A stretch of 64,000 nucleotides of DNA. It comes from Hyphomonadaceae bacterium ML37. Lineage in GTDB: Bacteria; Pseudomonadota; Alphaproteobacteria; Caulobacterales; Maricaulaceae. The stretch is from contig CP091241.1 of the NCBI GenBank assembly GCA_027627685.1, positions 434,001-498,000 on the forward strand, in the 5' to 3' direction. Position 1 is the first letter of the stretch. Every line of letters starts with the position of its first letter. A program made the position numbers and the translations under genes. The notes under the pieces were generated by a model. The model had not been told where the DNA came from. It worked only from the letters and a program-made list of their open reading frames with translations, and searched no databases. This document shows positions 43,349 through 51,322 of this stretch, piece by piece.

Positions 43349-44755
43349 ATGTCCGCAGATTTCGCCGCCCTCCTGTATCTCGTCTCCGGGATCCTGTTCA
43401 TCATGGCCCTGCGCGGCCTGTCGAGCCCCGAGACCTCGCGTCAGGGCAATTATCTCGGCATGGCCGGCATGGCCGTGGCGGTGGGCACGACGCTGATCGT
43501 GGTCGATCTGACCGGCCTTGGCATCATCCTGATCCTGGGCGCGGTGATCATCGGCGGCGGCATCGGCGCAGTGATCGCGCGGCGCATCGCCATGACCGAC
43601 ATGCCCCAGCTGGTGGCGGGCTTCCACTCGCTGGTGGGTCTGACCGCCGTTCTGGTGGCAGCCGCGGCCCTGTACGAGCCGGAGGCGTTCGGGATTTCCG
43701 CGCCGGGCGGCGGGCTCAAGGCCTTGTCGCTGGTGGAGCTGGCGATCGGCGTCGCCATCGGCGCCATCACCTTTTCCGGCTCGGTCATCGCCTTCATGAA
43801 ACTACAAGGCCTGATGAGCGGCGCCCCCATCGTGTTCAAGGGCCAGCACTGGCTCAATCTCGGCCTCGGCATCGCGGCGGCGGTCTTCATCGTGTTCCTC
43901 ACCGCCAGCGGCGGGGACAACAAGACCGCGTTCTGGATCATCACGCTCCTCGCTCTGGTGCTGGGCGTGCTGCTGATCATTCCCATCGGCGGCGCGGACA
44001 TGCCGGTGGTGGTGTCCATGCTCAACTCCTATTCGGGCTGGGCGGCGGCCGCGTTGGGCTTCACGCTGGAGAACACGGCGCTTCTGATCACTGGCGCGCT
44101 GGTGGGCTCGTCGGGCGCCATCCTGTCCTACATCATGTGCAAGGGCATGAACCGGTCCTTCATCTCGGTCATCCTGGGCGGGTTCGGCGCCGATGCGGCC
44201 TCCGCCGGCGCTCACGGCCAGGTGGACCGCGCCGTGAAGATGGGCTCTGCCGAGGACGCCGCCTTCATCATGAAAAACGCCAGCAAGGTCATCATCGTGC
44301 CGGGCTATGGCATGGCGGTGGCGCAGGCCCAGCATGCCCTGAAGGAAATGGCCGATACGCTCAAAGCCGAAGGCGTGGATATCGCCTATGCGATCCACCC
44401 GGTGGCCGGCCGCATGCCAGGCCACATGAACGTGCTGCTGGCCGAAGCCCAGGCGCCCTATGACGAGGTGTTCGAGCTGGAAGACATCAATGCCGAGTTC
44501 GCCACCGCGGACGTGGCCTTCGTGATCGGCGCCAATGACGTGACCAACCCGGCCGCCGAGGACGATCCCACCAGCCCGATCTACGGCATGCCTGTGCTGC
44601 AGGTGTGGAAAGCGCGCACGGTGATGTTCGTCAAGCGGTCCATGGGGTCGGGCTATGCCGGCATCGAGAACCCGCTCTTCTTCCGCGACAACACGCTGAT
44701 GCTGCTGGGCGACGCCAAGAAGATGACCGAGACCATCGTCAAGTCGCTGGACTAG
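43349..44755 (+). CDS. pntB: NAD(P) transhydrogenase subunit beta (PntB)
   Basis: A 468-residue membrane subunit. About nine helices in the first 270 residues (for example LVGLTAVLVAAAALYEP, SGSVIAFMKLQGLMSG) are followed by the NADP(H)-binding domain III: VIIVPGYGMAVAQAQHAL, HPVAGRMPGHMNVLLAEA and VIGANDVTNPAA. With PntAA and PntAB it makes NADPH at the expense of the proton gradient. Its TAG stop codon coincides with the CTAG target site of the inserted IS element; the coding sequence is complete. Confidence 0.96.
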   Translation: MSADFAALLYLVSGILFIMALRGLSSPETSRQGNYLGMAGMAVAVGTTLIVVDLTGLGIILILGAVIIGGGIGAVIARRIAMTDMPQLVAGFHSLVGLTAVLVAAAALYEPEAFGISAPGGGLKALSLVELAIGVAIGAITFSGSVIAFMKLQGLMSGAPIVFKGQHWLNLGLGIAAAVFIVFLTASGGDNKTAFWIITLLALVLGVLLIIPIGGADMPVVVSMLNSYSGWAAAALGFTLENTALLITGALVGSSGAILSYIMCKGMNRSFISVILGGFGADAASAGAHGQVDRAVKMGSAEDAAFIMKNASKVIIVPGYGMAVAQAQHALKEMADTLKAEGVDIAYAIHPVAGRMPGHMNVLLAEAQAPYDEVFELEDINAEFATADVAFVIGANDVTNPAAEDDPTSPIYGMPVLQVWKARTVMFVKRSMGSGYAGIENPLFFRDNTLMLLGDAKKMTETIVKSLD

Positions 44756-45590
44756 GTTCTGTACCCATAAACGGGATTCCCAAATCAGCTGGGTCGTGAT
44801 TCAAGCTCCTTGAAGGGAGTTTGGTCATGGCCCGATTTGATTTGAGTGATGCGGAGTGGTCGATCATCGCGCCGCTCCTGCCGAACAAGCCGCGCGGTGT
44901 GCCGCGCACGGACGACCGGCGTGTGCTGAACGGGATTTTCTATATATTGCGGACGGGATCGCCCTGGCGCGATCTGCCGGAGCGCTACGGCCCGTACACG
45001 ACGGTCTACAACCGCTTCAACCGGTGGGCCAAGGCGGGGGTATGGGTGAGTGTTTTCAATGCTCTGGCCGACCAGTCTCCAGAGTCGATGACCTTTATCG
45101 ACAGCTCCATCATCCGCGCCCACCAGCACGCCGCAGGCGGAAAAAAGGGGGTCCGGATCACGCCATCGGTCTCTCTCGCGGGGGACTGAGCACCAAGATC
45201 CACGCCATCGTGGACGATCAGGGTCTGCCCATCCGCCTGGCCCTGTCTCAAGGCCAGGCTGGTGACAAGAGCGCCGGCGCCGAGCTGATATCCACCCTGC
45301 GCCGCGCCCGCCATGTGGTGGCCGACCGCGGCTACGACGCCCGCGCCCTTGTGGAGCAGATCGAAGCCATGGGCGCCACAGCTCACATCCCGACCCAGAA
45401 AAACTGCAAGGTCCAGCGATCGGTCGCGCCGCACATCTATCGCCAACGCAATCTCGTCGAGCGCTACTTCTGCAAACTCAAGCACTTCAGACGATGCGCC
45501 ACACGATTCGAAAAGCTGGCCAGAAACTTCCTGGCCGCCATCGCACTCGCATCAGCAAGACTCTGGATCAGAGCTTATGAGTCCACGACC
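44755..45590 (+). mobile_element. IS5-family insertion sequence, intact
   Basis: About 836 bp. The ends are imperfect inverted repeats, GGTTCTGTACCCATAA at the left and, reverse-complemented, GGTCGTGGACTCATAA at the right. The element is flanked on both sides by CTAG. This is either a 4-base (YTAR-type) duplication sharing end bases or a TA duplication; the palindrome makes the exact edges uncertain by one base. One transposase is encoded, read through a -1 frameshift. It was inserted exactly at the pntB stop codon. Confidence 0.9.
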
Positions 45591-45593
45591 TAG
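44827..45593 (+). CDS. IS5-family transposase, made by programmed -1 frameshift
   Basis: A DDE transposase in two overlapping frames. The first frame (ATG 44827, stop at 45189, ~120 residues) has the N-terminal DUF4096-like DNA-binding region (DLSDAEWSIIAPLLP, GSPWRDLPERYG) and the first Asp in TFIDSSIIRAHQHA. At 45141-45147 the canonical heptamer A_AAA_AAG lies in phase. A -1 shift there continues into GGPDHAIGLSRGGLSTKIHA, the second Asp in VVADRGYDA and the Glu in NLVERYFCKLKHFRR. The fused product is ~255 residues, the family norm. The final TAG lies within the right target-site CTAG, so it is supplied by flanking DNA. No other lesion is seen. Confidence 0.9.
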
Positions 45594-45606
45594 GCGCAGG
45601 CCGCGC

Positions 45607-46080
45607 TCATGCGCCGTCCAGCACCGGATAAGCTGTGCTCATCTTGATCGTCTCCATGGAGAAATGGCTGGAGACGTCGTTGAGATCGGCGATCTGGATC
45701 AGCTCTTTGTAGATCGCGTCGAAGTGCTCCATGTCGCGCGCCGCCACCTTGATGAGGTAGTCGGTCTCTCCGCTCATGCGGTGAAACTCCAGCACATGGC
45801 CGAGGCCGGACACGCCGCGCGCAAAGCGCTCCAGCCAACGGTCATTGTGCTGATTGGTCTTCACAGCGATGAAGGCGACCAGCTTCAGCCCCAGCGCCCG
45901 CGGATCGGCCAATGCGACCTTGCGCAGGATGACGCCGCTTTCCGTGAGCCGCTTGACCCGGCGCCAGCACGGCGTCTGGGACAGGCCGACCCGTTCGGCC
46001 AGCTCGGCGATGGGCAAATCGGCATCCTGTTGCAGCCAGTGCAGGATCTTGCGGTCAATGGAATCCAGTTTCGCGGCCAT
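45607..46080 (-). CDS. Lrp/AsnC family transcriptional regulator
   Basis: A 157-residue feast/famine regulator. The N-terminal helix-turn-helix (LDSIDRKILHWLQQDADLPIAELAERVGLSQTPCWRRVKRL) is canonical. The C-terminal RAM/AsnC ligand domain has LVAFIAVKT, VLEFHRMSGETDYLIKVAARDMEHFDAIYKEL and ends near SSHFSMETIK. It forms octamer-like particles and usually senses an amino acid; the ligand is unknown. It is divergent from the DUF6356 and YeiH genes, which might be its targets, and converges with the IS element at the end of the pnt operon. Confidence 0.94.
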   Translation of the reverse strand: MAAKLDSIDRKILHWLQQDADLPIAELAERVGLSQTPCWRRVKRLTESGVILRKVALADPRALGLKLVAFIAVKTNQHNDRWLERFARGVSGLGHVLEFHRMSGETDYLIKVAARDMEHFDAIYKELIQIADLNDVSSHFSMETIKMSTAYPVLDGA

Positions 46081-46193
46081 GAGTAGAATAATCTCCTATA
46101 TCCGGATCACTGAGCGCATGATTTTGGACGCCTTTTCTACGCGAACTGCGCCATCCTTCCAAGCATCATCGCTCCGGACAGGACCTGACCGCC

Positions 46194-46460
46194 ATGATCA
46201 AGCGCGCCTTCACCGAACACCCCGCCTCTGTGGGCGAGAGCTATGGCGCGCATCTGGCCCAGGCCTCGTCCTTCGGCTTCGCCATGATCGGCGCCGGGTT
46301 CGCCTGCCTGGTCCACGGCCTCTTCCCCTTCCTGTTCGTGAAGTCAGGCTCGCGTTGTATCGAGGAATTGCACCGGCGCATGGTGACCCATCGCGATCAG
46401 CGCCACGCGGCCCCGGCCACCGGCGCGCCCGGAACGGTCCGGCGCGAGGGCGAAGCCTGA
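46194..46460 (+). CDS. DUF6356 family small membrane protein
   Basis: An 88-residue protein of the short alphaproteobacterial DUF6356 family. The N-terminus MIKRAFTEHPASVGESYGAHLAQA is followed by a hydrophobic helix (~residues 25-50, FGFAMIGAGFACLVHGLFPFLF) and a conserved charged segment (SRCIEELHRRMVTHR). The function is unknown; the family is usually a single-pass membrane protein. It lies 41 bases ahead of the YeiH-type exporter on the same strand, probably in one transcript, and is divergent from the Lrp gene. Confidence 0.85.
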   Translation: MIKRAFTEHPASVGESYGAHLAQASSFGFAMIGAGFACLVHGLFPFLFVKSGSRCIEELHRRMVTHRDQRHAAPATGAPGTVRREGEA

Positions 46461-46500
46461 CTCTGGCGGCCGTTTCGGCCCGCGTGAATCGAGTTCCATC

Positions 46501-47496
46501 GTGATCTTTCTCTGGCGGCCGCGCGCCGCGCTCCCTCTGCTTCCCGGCCTGGCGGTTGCGCTGGTGCTGGCGGGCGCTGCCCTTGCCGTTTCCGGCGTGA
46601 CCCCGGCCTGGCTGGGCGCCCCGGCGCTGGCGCTGCTGGCGGGCATGGCCCTGCGGGCGGTCTTGCGCGGCGCGCCGGCTGTGATCGAGCGTGGTCTCGC
46701 TACGGCCTATGGTCCTGTGCTCAAGGCGGCGGTGGTGCTGCTGGGCCTGCGCCTGGGCAGTCACGACATCGCGGCCATTGGCTGGTCGGGCGCCGCACTG
46801 GCGGTGGCGGCCGTGGCCATCGGGTTCACCGCGACGCTGGGCCTCGCGCGCCTCATGGGCGTGGACCGGGACATGGCGCGGGTGATGGCCGCCGGCGTCT
46901 CCATTTGCGGCGCGTCGGCGGCGCTGGCGGCGGGCGCGGCGCTCAAGGCCAGGCAGGAAACCATCACCACCACGCTGGCGGCCATCACCCTGATGGGAGG
47001 CCTCGCCATGGTCGCCATCCCCGTGATCGCTCACGCAGCAGGGCTCAGCGCGCTGGCCGGCGGGGTCTGGGCGGGAGCATCGCTGCACGAGCTCGCCCAC
47101 GCCACCGGCGCGGCTTCGGCCATGGGCGAAGAGGCGGGCGCGGCCGGCGTCAGCGCCAAGCTCATCCGTGTGGCCATGCTGGCGCCGGTGCTGATGCTGC
47201 TGGCGCCGGGCGGGGCGCCGGGTTCGACGGGGCTCGGCCGGCTTCTGCCGCCCTGGTTCGTCACCGGATTCGCAGTGGCGGCGCTGGTGGCCTGGCAGGC
47301 GCCCCTTGCGCCGGAGCTTATTGCGGCCAGCGCCTGGCTCGCCTCGCTCTTGTTCTGTGCGGCGCTGGCGGCGCTGGGTCTGGCGATTGATCCGCGCCGG
47401 ATCACGCAGGCGGGCTGGCGTCCTCTGGCCCTGTGCGCGCTGGCCTCCCTGATCCTGCTCGGGACCACATTCACAGGCGCCGCGCTGTTTTTGTGA
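46501..47496 (+). CDS. YeiH family putative sulfate exporter (UPF0324)
   Basis: A polytopic membrane protein of 331 residues with about 9-10 helices. Conserved stretches of the family are LKAAVVLLGLRLG, VMAAGVSICGASAALAAGAALKA and GGVWAGASLHELAHATGAASAMG, the last typical of YeiH/UPF0324. A transport role for sulfate or another anion is annotated for the family but not firmly shown. The start is GTG. It follows the DUF6356 gene and precedes the SAM-II-controlled methionine operon, which suggests a link to sulfur metabolism. Confidence 0.88.
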   Translation: MIFLWRPRAALPLLPGLAVALVLAGAALAVSGVTPAWLGAPALALLAGMALRAVLRGAPAVIERGLATAYGPVLKAAVVLLGLRLGSHDIAAIGWSGAALAVAAVAIGFTATLGLARLMGVDRDMARVMAAGVSICGASAALAAGAALKARQETITTTLAAITLMGGLAMVAIPVIAHAAGLSALAGGVWAGASLHELAHATGAASAMGEEAGAAGVSAKLIRVAMLAPVLMLLAPGGAPGSTGLGRLLPPWFVTGFAVAALVAWQAPLAPELIAASAWLASLLFCAALAALGLAIDPRRITQAGWRPLALCALASLILLGTTFTGAALFL

Positions 47497-47513
47497 GCGG
47501 GTCATTTTGGCTC

Positions 47514-47542
47514 TGGACACGACATAAGCATATCTTTATATT
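47514..47542 (+). promoter_or_regulatory. Promoter of the methionine operon
   Basis: TGGACA and TATATT (five of six matches each) are separated by exactly 17 bases. The predicted start, near 47549, falls at the first bases of the riboswitch stem, so the two elements fit each other. Confidence 0.65.
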
Positions 47543-47548
47543 TGTTGA

Positions 47549-47600
47549 CGCGCCGATTTGAGCTTCAGCTTGCGGGCGCGGAACAAGTGCAGCTAAAGCG
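47549..47600 (+). promoter_or_regulatory. SAM-II riboswitch
   Basis: A stem CGCGCC/GGCGCG (47549-47554 with 47575-47580) encloses a loop with GATTTGA and GCTTGC. It is followed by GAACAAGTGCAGCTAAAG. The order (short stem, GAUUU loop, downstream GCUAAA pseudoknot strand) is that of the alphaproteobacterial SAM-II (metA) aptamer. It precedes a homoserine-to-methionine operon, its usual target. Binding of S-adenosylmethionine would reduce expression, probably at translation. A hairpin CACGCCC/GGGCGTG lies downstream (47618-47637). Confidence 0.82.
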
Positions 47601-47706
47601 AAGCGACTGAGTGGTTCACACGCCCTGACCGGGGCGTGCGTGCGCCCAGACGCTGCCTCCTGTTCCCGCCCGTGCGCTCAAGCGCCAGCTGTGACCGGAG
47701 ACCGAT

Positions 47707-48735
47707 ATGCCCGCCTTACTCACCACCCCGAAGCCCGTCCAGACTTACGCTGACACGTCCGCGATGGCCGTCCCCGTCACACTGGAAGCGCGTCTCGCGG
47801 CGCGCCGGGCCGTCCGGCCCCTGCGCACGGTGGTGCTGGGATGCGGCGTGGCGGGCGGCGGGGTCATTGATAATCTGCCCGAACCCCTGATCCTCACCGC
47901 CATTCTGGCGCGCACCGGACGTCCTGAGGGCGCTTACCCGGCGCCGGTATTCACCGATGCGGACGCTGTGTTCGCCACCCGGCCCGATCTGGTGATCGAG
48001 GCCCTGCCGGGCGGAGCCGAGGCTGAGGCGCTTCTCGCCCGCGCGGTGGCGCAAGGCTGCCACGTGATCAGCGCCAACAAGGATGTGGCCGCACGCCGGC
48101 CCGACCTGATCCGCGAGGCGCGAGCGTCGGGCCTTGTCTTCGCCCACTCCGCCGCCGTCGGCGGCGGCGCGCCGGTGCTGGAGACAGTGGCGCGGCTGGC
48201 CGCGTCCGGCGCCGGGATCGCTCGTGTGCGCGGCGTGCTCAATGGCACATCCAATTTCGTGCTCGACCGGTTGCAGAGGGGAGAGAGCCTGGAAAGCGCC
48301 GTGGCGGCGGCTCAGGCGGCGGGATTCGCCGAAGCCGACCCCAGCGCCGATCTGGACGGGCTGGACGCGGCCAACAAACTGGTGCTGATCGCCCGTGAAG
48401 CCTGGGGCGTCAGCCTGGACCCGGCCTCGGTGACGCGCGAATCCATCTCTCATCTCCCCGCCAGCGCTGCGGCCAGCGCCCGGCGCCAGTCGCGCCGCCT
48501 GCGTCAGGTGGCGCTGCTGGAGCGCGTGGGCAGCCGGGTGCGCGCATGCGTGCGGATTGAAGCGCTGGACGAGGCCGACGCGCTGGCGCGCACGCGCGAC
48601 GAAGGCAATTGCGTGGTGCTCAGCCCCGAACGCGGCGCACAGGTGATCGTCGCGGGCAAGGGCGCCGGGCGGGCGCCCACGGCGGCCAGCATGCTGGGCG
48701 ATGTGCACCGGCTGATCGCATCGGTATGTGCATGA
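47707..48735 (+). CDS. hom: Homoserine dehydrogenase without ACT domain
   Basis: A 342-residue NAD(P)-dependent oxidoreductase converting aspartate-semialdehyde to homoserine. The Rossmann motif is VVLGCGVAGGGVI (~residues 42-54). VIEALPGGAEAE, VISANKDVAA and GVLNGTSNFVLDRL are family motifs. The catalytic Asp/Lys block is DPSADLDGLDAANKL. No regulatory ACT domain follows, and the C-terminus ends soon after a short cap, so feedback may be replaced by the upstream SAM-II switch. GGAGACC precedes the ATG. The stop overlaps the start of the next gene (ATGA). It is specific to this operon and may be a second copy. Confidence 0.9.
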   Translation: MPALLTTPKPVQTYADTSAMAVPVTLEARLAARRAVRPLRTVVLGCGVAGGGVIDNLPEPLILTAILARTGRPEGAYPAPVFTDADAVFATRPDLVIEALPGGAEAEALLARAVAQGCHVISANKDVAARRPDLIREARASGLVFAHSAAVGGGAPVLETVARLAASGAGIARVRGVLNGTSNFVLDRLQRGESLESAVAAAQAAGFAEADPSADLDGLDAANKLVLIAREAWGVSLDPASVTRESISHLPASAAASARRQSRRLRQVALLERVGSRVRACVRIEALDEADALARTRDEGNCVVLSPERGAQVIVAGKGAGRAPTAASMLGDVHRLIASVCA

Positions 48736-49649
48736 CGGCTCTGGCAAGGCAGACCCAGCCGGCGTCCTGGCCGGTGGAGGACATCGTGTGCGGCTTCGCG
48801 GCCCGCAGCGGCGCCTGGTACGAGGCGGCGGGACGCGTTGCAGGCGCGCCGGACGGACCGGTCACTGTGGTGCTGGGCGGCATCTCCGCCGGGCGCAGGC
48901 TTCTTGCGGATGCGGATGGCGCGGGCTGGTGGCCCGGCGTGGCGGGGCCCGGCGGGGCGCTGGACCCGCGCCGTGGGCGGTTCCTGAGCCTTGATTTTCT
49001 CGGCAGCGAGGCGCGGCCCTTCCCCAGCGTGGAGGACCAGGCGGACGCCGTACTGGCCCTCGCCGACGCCGCCGGAATCGAGCGTTTCGCGCTGGCCGGG
49101 GCGAGTTATGGCGGCATGATCGCGCTGGCCATTGCTTCCTCGGCGCCGCACCGGGTCGTGCGGGCGGATATTCTGTGCGCTGCGGCGCGGCCTCATCCCA
49201 TGGCCGCAGCCTGGCGCTCCATCCAGCGCGAGATCGTGCATCTGGGCCTGGAGACCGGGCGCGGCGCGCAGGCGCTGGATCTGGCCCGGCGTCTGGCCAT
49301 GACCACCTATCGCACGCCGGAGGAGTTCGTAGGCCGGTTCGCCAGCCCCGCTGAAACAGAATCCTATCTGGCCGCCTGTGGCGCGCGCTATGCGGCGGTG
49401 ACGGAGCCGGAGCGGTTCCTCGTGCTGTCCCAGTCAATGGACGCCGTGGACATCGCCATGGAGACCATCGCGGTTCCGCTGCGCTTCCTCGCGATCAATT
49501 CCGACCGGCTGGTGCCGCCCGAAGATGTGGCGGCCACCGCCGCCCGCGCCCCGCGCGCCAGCGTCATCCGTATTGACAGCCTGTATGGCCATGACGGTTT
49601 CCTCAAAGAGGTCGAGGCGGTCAACGCCTTCCTGGCAGGGCGGTCATGA
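48732..49649 (+). CDS. metX: MetX-like homoserine O-acyltransferase (compact)
   Basis: An alpha/beta-hydrolase-fold acyltransferase, 305 residues against ~370 for typical MetX. The nucleophile Ser is in ALAGASYGGMIALAIA. The Asp is in LAINSDRLVPPEDV and the His in DSLYGHDGFLKEVEAV; the last two match MetX. VVLGGISAGRRL stands where MetX has its oxyanion motif. It would acylate homoserine with acetyl- or succinyl-CoA, supplying the next enzyme. The start ATG overlaps the hom stop, and the TGA overlaps the next ATG. Parts of the MetX lid are missing, so substrate preference is uncertain. Confidence 0.82.
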   Translation: MTALARQTQPASWPVEDIVCGFAARSGAWYEAAGRVAGAPDGPVTVVLGGISAGRRLLADADGAGWWPGVAGPGGALDPRRGRFLSLDFLGSEARPFPSVEDQADAVLALADAAGIERFALAGASYGGMIALAIASSAPHRVVRADILCAAARPHPMAAAWRSIQREIVHLGLETGRGAQALDLARRLAMTTYRTPEEFVGRFASPAETESYLAACGARYAAVTEPERFLVLSQSMDAVDIAMETIAVPLRFLAINSDRLVPPEDVAATAARAPRASVIRIDSLYGHDGFLKEVEAVNAFLAGRS

Positions 49650-50791
49650 GCCGCATCCGCACACGGGCGGCGCGCGCGGGCATCAATGCCGATCCGGTTG
49701 AGGGCGCGGTGGTGGCGCCGGTCAGCCTGTCGGCGGCCTATCGCCGGGACGATCCGGCTGTGCCCGGGCCCTTCGACTATGCCCGCACCGCCCATCCGGG
49801 CCGGGACCTGCTGGCGCGCGCCATCGCCGATCTGGAAGGCGCAGCGGGCGCGGTGGTCACCGCGTCGGGCATGGCGGCCATCGATCTCATTCTCAACGAC
49901 CTTCCCAATGGCGCGCGCATCGTGTGCGCCCATGATTGCTATGGCGGCACGCGGCGCCTGTTCGATGCGCGCACGGCGCAGCGCGGGTTTGATCTGGTCT
50001 ATGCCGATTGCACCGATCCGGCGGCGCTGGCCCGCGCGCTGGCGCCCGGCGCGGCGCTGGCATTCTTCGAGACCCCGTCCAATCCGCGCCTGCGCCTGAC
50101 CGATCTGGCCGCCGCGTGTACGCTGGCGCGCGAGGCGGGCGCATTGAGCGTAGTGGACAATACCGTCCTGTCGCCGGTGCTGCAGCGGCCCCTGGAACAT
50201 GGCGCAGACGTGTCGCTCGCCTCCATCACCAAGCTGATCAATGGTCATTCGGATATGGTGGGCGGCGTGGTGTGCACGCGCGATGGCGCGCTTGCAGAAC
50301 GCCTGGCCTGGTGGGCCAATGCCGCCGGTACGGGCGGGGCGGCGTTTGATGCGTTCCTGGCCCTTCGGGGTTTGCGGACCCTGCCGGTGCGCGCGCGGGT
50401 GCAGTCGCAGAGCGCTGGAGACATCGCCGTGCGGCTGGCCGCGCACCGGTCTGTGGCGCGGGTGGATTATCCCGGCCTCACGGACCATCCCGGCCACGCG
50501 ATCGCCTCGCGCCAGCAGGACGGGTACGGACCGCTTCTGAGTTTCGAACTCCACGCGGGAACGGACGCCGCGCGGACGCTCACGCAGAAACTCGCCCTCT
50601 TCACCCTCGCCCAGTCGCTGGGCGGGGTTGAATCGCTGGTGTCCATCCCGGCCCTGATGACCCATGCGGCAATGAGCCCGCAGGCGCGCGCGCAGGCTGG
50701 CGTCGGTGACGGTCTGGTGCGCCTGTCGGTGGGGCTGGAGGATGTGGAGGATTTGTGGGCTGATCTCGACGCGGCGCTCAGCGCGCTCTAG
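49646..50791 (+). CDS. metB: Cystathionine gamma-synthase/O-acylhomoserine sulfhydrylase-type PLP enzyme
   Basis: A Cys/Met-metabolism fold-type I PLP enzyme of 381 residues. The PLP-stacking and substrate-binding block has AVVTASGMAAIDLILN. CYGGTRRLF and FFETPSNPRLRLTDL follow. The Schiff-base Lys is in LASITKLINGHSDMVGGVV (~residue 195). SLGGVESLVSIPA and LVRLSVGLEDVEDL are the typical ending. It uses O-acylhomoserine from the preceding enzyme with cysteine (cystathionine) or sulfide (homocysteine); the choice cannot be settled from sequence. The start overlaps the metX stop. It is the last gene of the SAM-II operon. Confidence 0.88.
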   Translation: MSRIRTRAARAGINADPVEGAVVAPVSLSAAYRRDDPAVPGPFDYARTAHPGRDLLARAIADLEGAAGAVVTASGMAAIDLILNDLPNGARIVCAHDCYGGTRRLFDARTAQRGFDLVYADCTDPAALARALAPGAALAFFETPSNPRLRLTDLAAACTLAREAGALSVVDNTVLSPVLQRPLEHGADVSLASITKLINGHSDMVGGVVCTRDGALAERLAWWANAAGTGGAAFDAFLALRGLRTLPVRARVQSQSAGDIAVRLAAHRSVARVDYPGLTDHPGHAIASRQQDGYGPLLSFELHAGTDAARTLTQKLALFTLAQSLGGVESLVSIPALMTHAAMSPQARAQAGVGDGLVRLSVGLEDVEDLWADLDAALSAL

Positions 50792-50884
50792 TCAGATTTC
50801 CTGCGAAACCGGGTCCCGTGCAGGCGCGAAGCCCGCTAGTGTTCTGTCGCGCAGTGTTGCACGCACATCAGGGAGATTCTCGCC

Positions 50885-51181
50885 ATGGCCGCCCCAATCG
50901 GCTCGAAAGCCAATCCGTCCCAGTATGACTGCTATCCCGATCTGGCCGAGGACGAGCCCTATTTCGTCATCCGCGCCCATGACGCCCTGTCGAGCGCGCT
51001 GGTGGAGCTGCACGCCTATATCGGCGCGGGGCAGTCTGGCGCGGCGCACAACAAGCTGGCCGAAATCATGGAGCTGACCCGCGACCGCGCCCCGCGCCCC
51101 GCCGGCAGCCCGAAATACCGCGAGACCTTCGCCATCTCCCAGTCCATGGAGCAATGGCGCGACACCCATCCCAAGAGCTGA
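50885..51181 (+). CDS. Small conserved hypothetical protein
   Basis: Not recognised. It has 98 residues: MAAPIGSKANPSQYDCYPDLAEDEPYFVIRAHD, then a helix pair (ALVELHAYIGAGQ, KLAEIMELTRDRA) and a hydrophilic C-terminal part. No membrane or signal segment is seen. Regular codon use and a GGGAG ribosome site support coding. It lies about 90 bases after metB on the same strand but is probably a separate unit. The product is soluble and acidic. A large inverted repeat follows it. Confidence 0.65.
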   Translation: MAAPIGSKANPSQYDCYPDLAEDEPYFVIRAHDALSSALVELHAYIGAGQSGAAHNKLAEIMELTRDRAPRPAGSPKYRETFAISQSMEQWRDTHPKS

Positions 51182-51254
51182 CGCCTGAACGACAACCGGC
51201 GCGCCGTGGGAAGCGGCGCGCAGGGTCAGTCGGGGGAACACATCTTCAGATACC

Positions 51255-51305
51255 GGACCCGGCCGGGCGCGGGCTTGGGGGGAGGGAATCGCGCCCGGCC
51301 GGTCC
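51255..51305. terminator. Large GC inverted repeat between the 98-residue ORF and hsp20
   Basis: GGACCCGGCCGGGCGCG and CGCGCCCGGCCGGTCC are complementary over 16 pairs with one bulged C, around an 18-base loop. It sits between the ends of two convergent genes and has no T-run, so it is a bidirectional hairpin or transcript stabiliser rather than a simple intrinsic terminator. Confidence 0.5.
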
Positions 51306-51322
51306 GTGGCTCATCCGTGCAA

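Noticed and set aside
44827-45189. Truncated transposase pseudogene
   Set aside because: The early stop is explained by an in-phase A_AAA_AAG -1 frameshift site that restores a full-length transposase.
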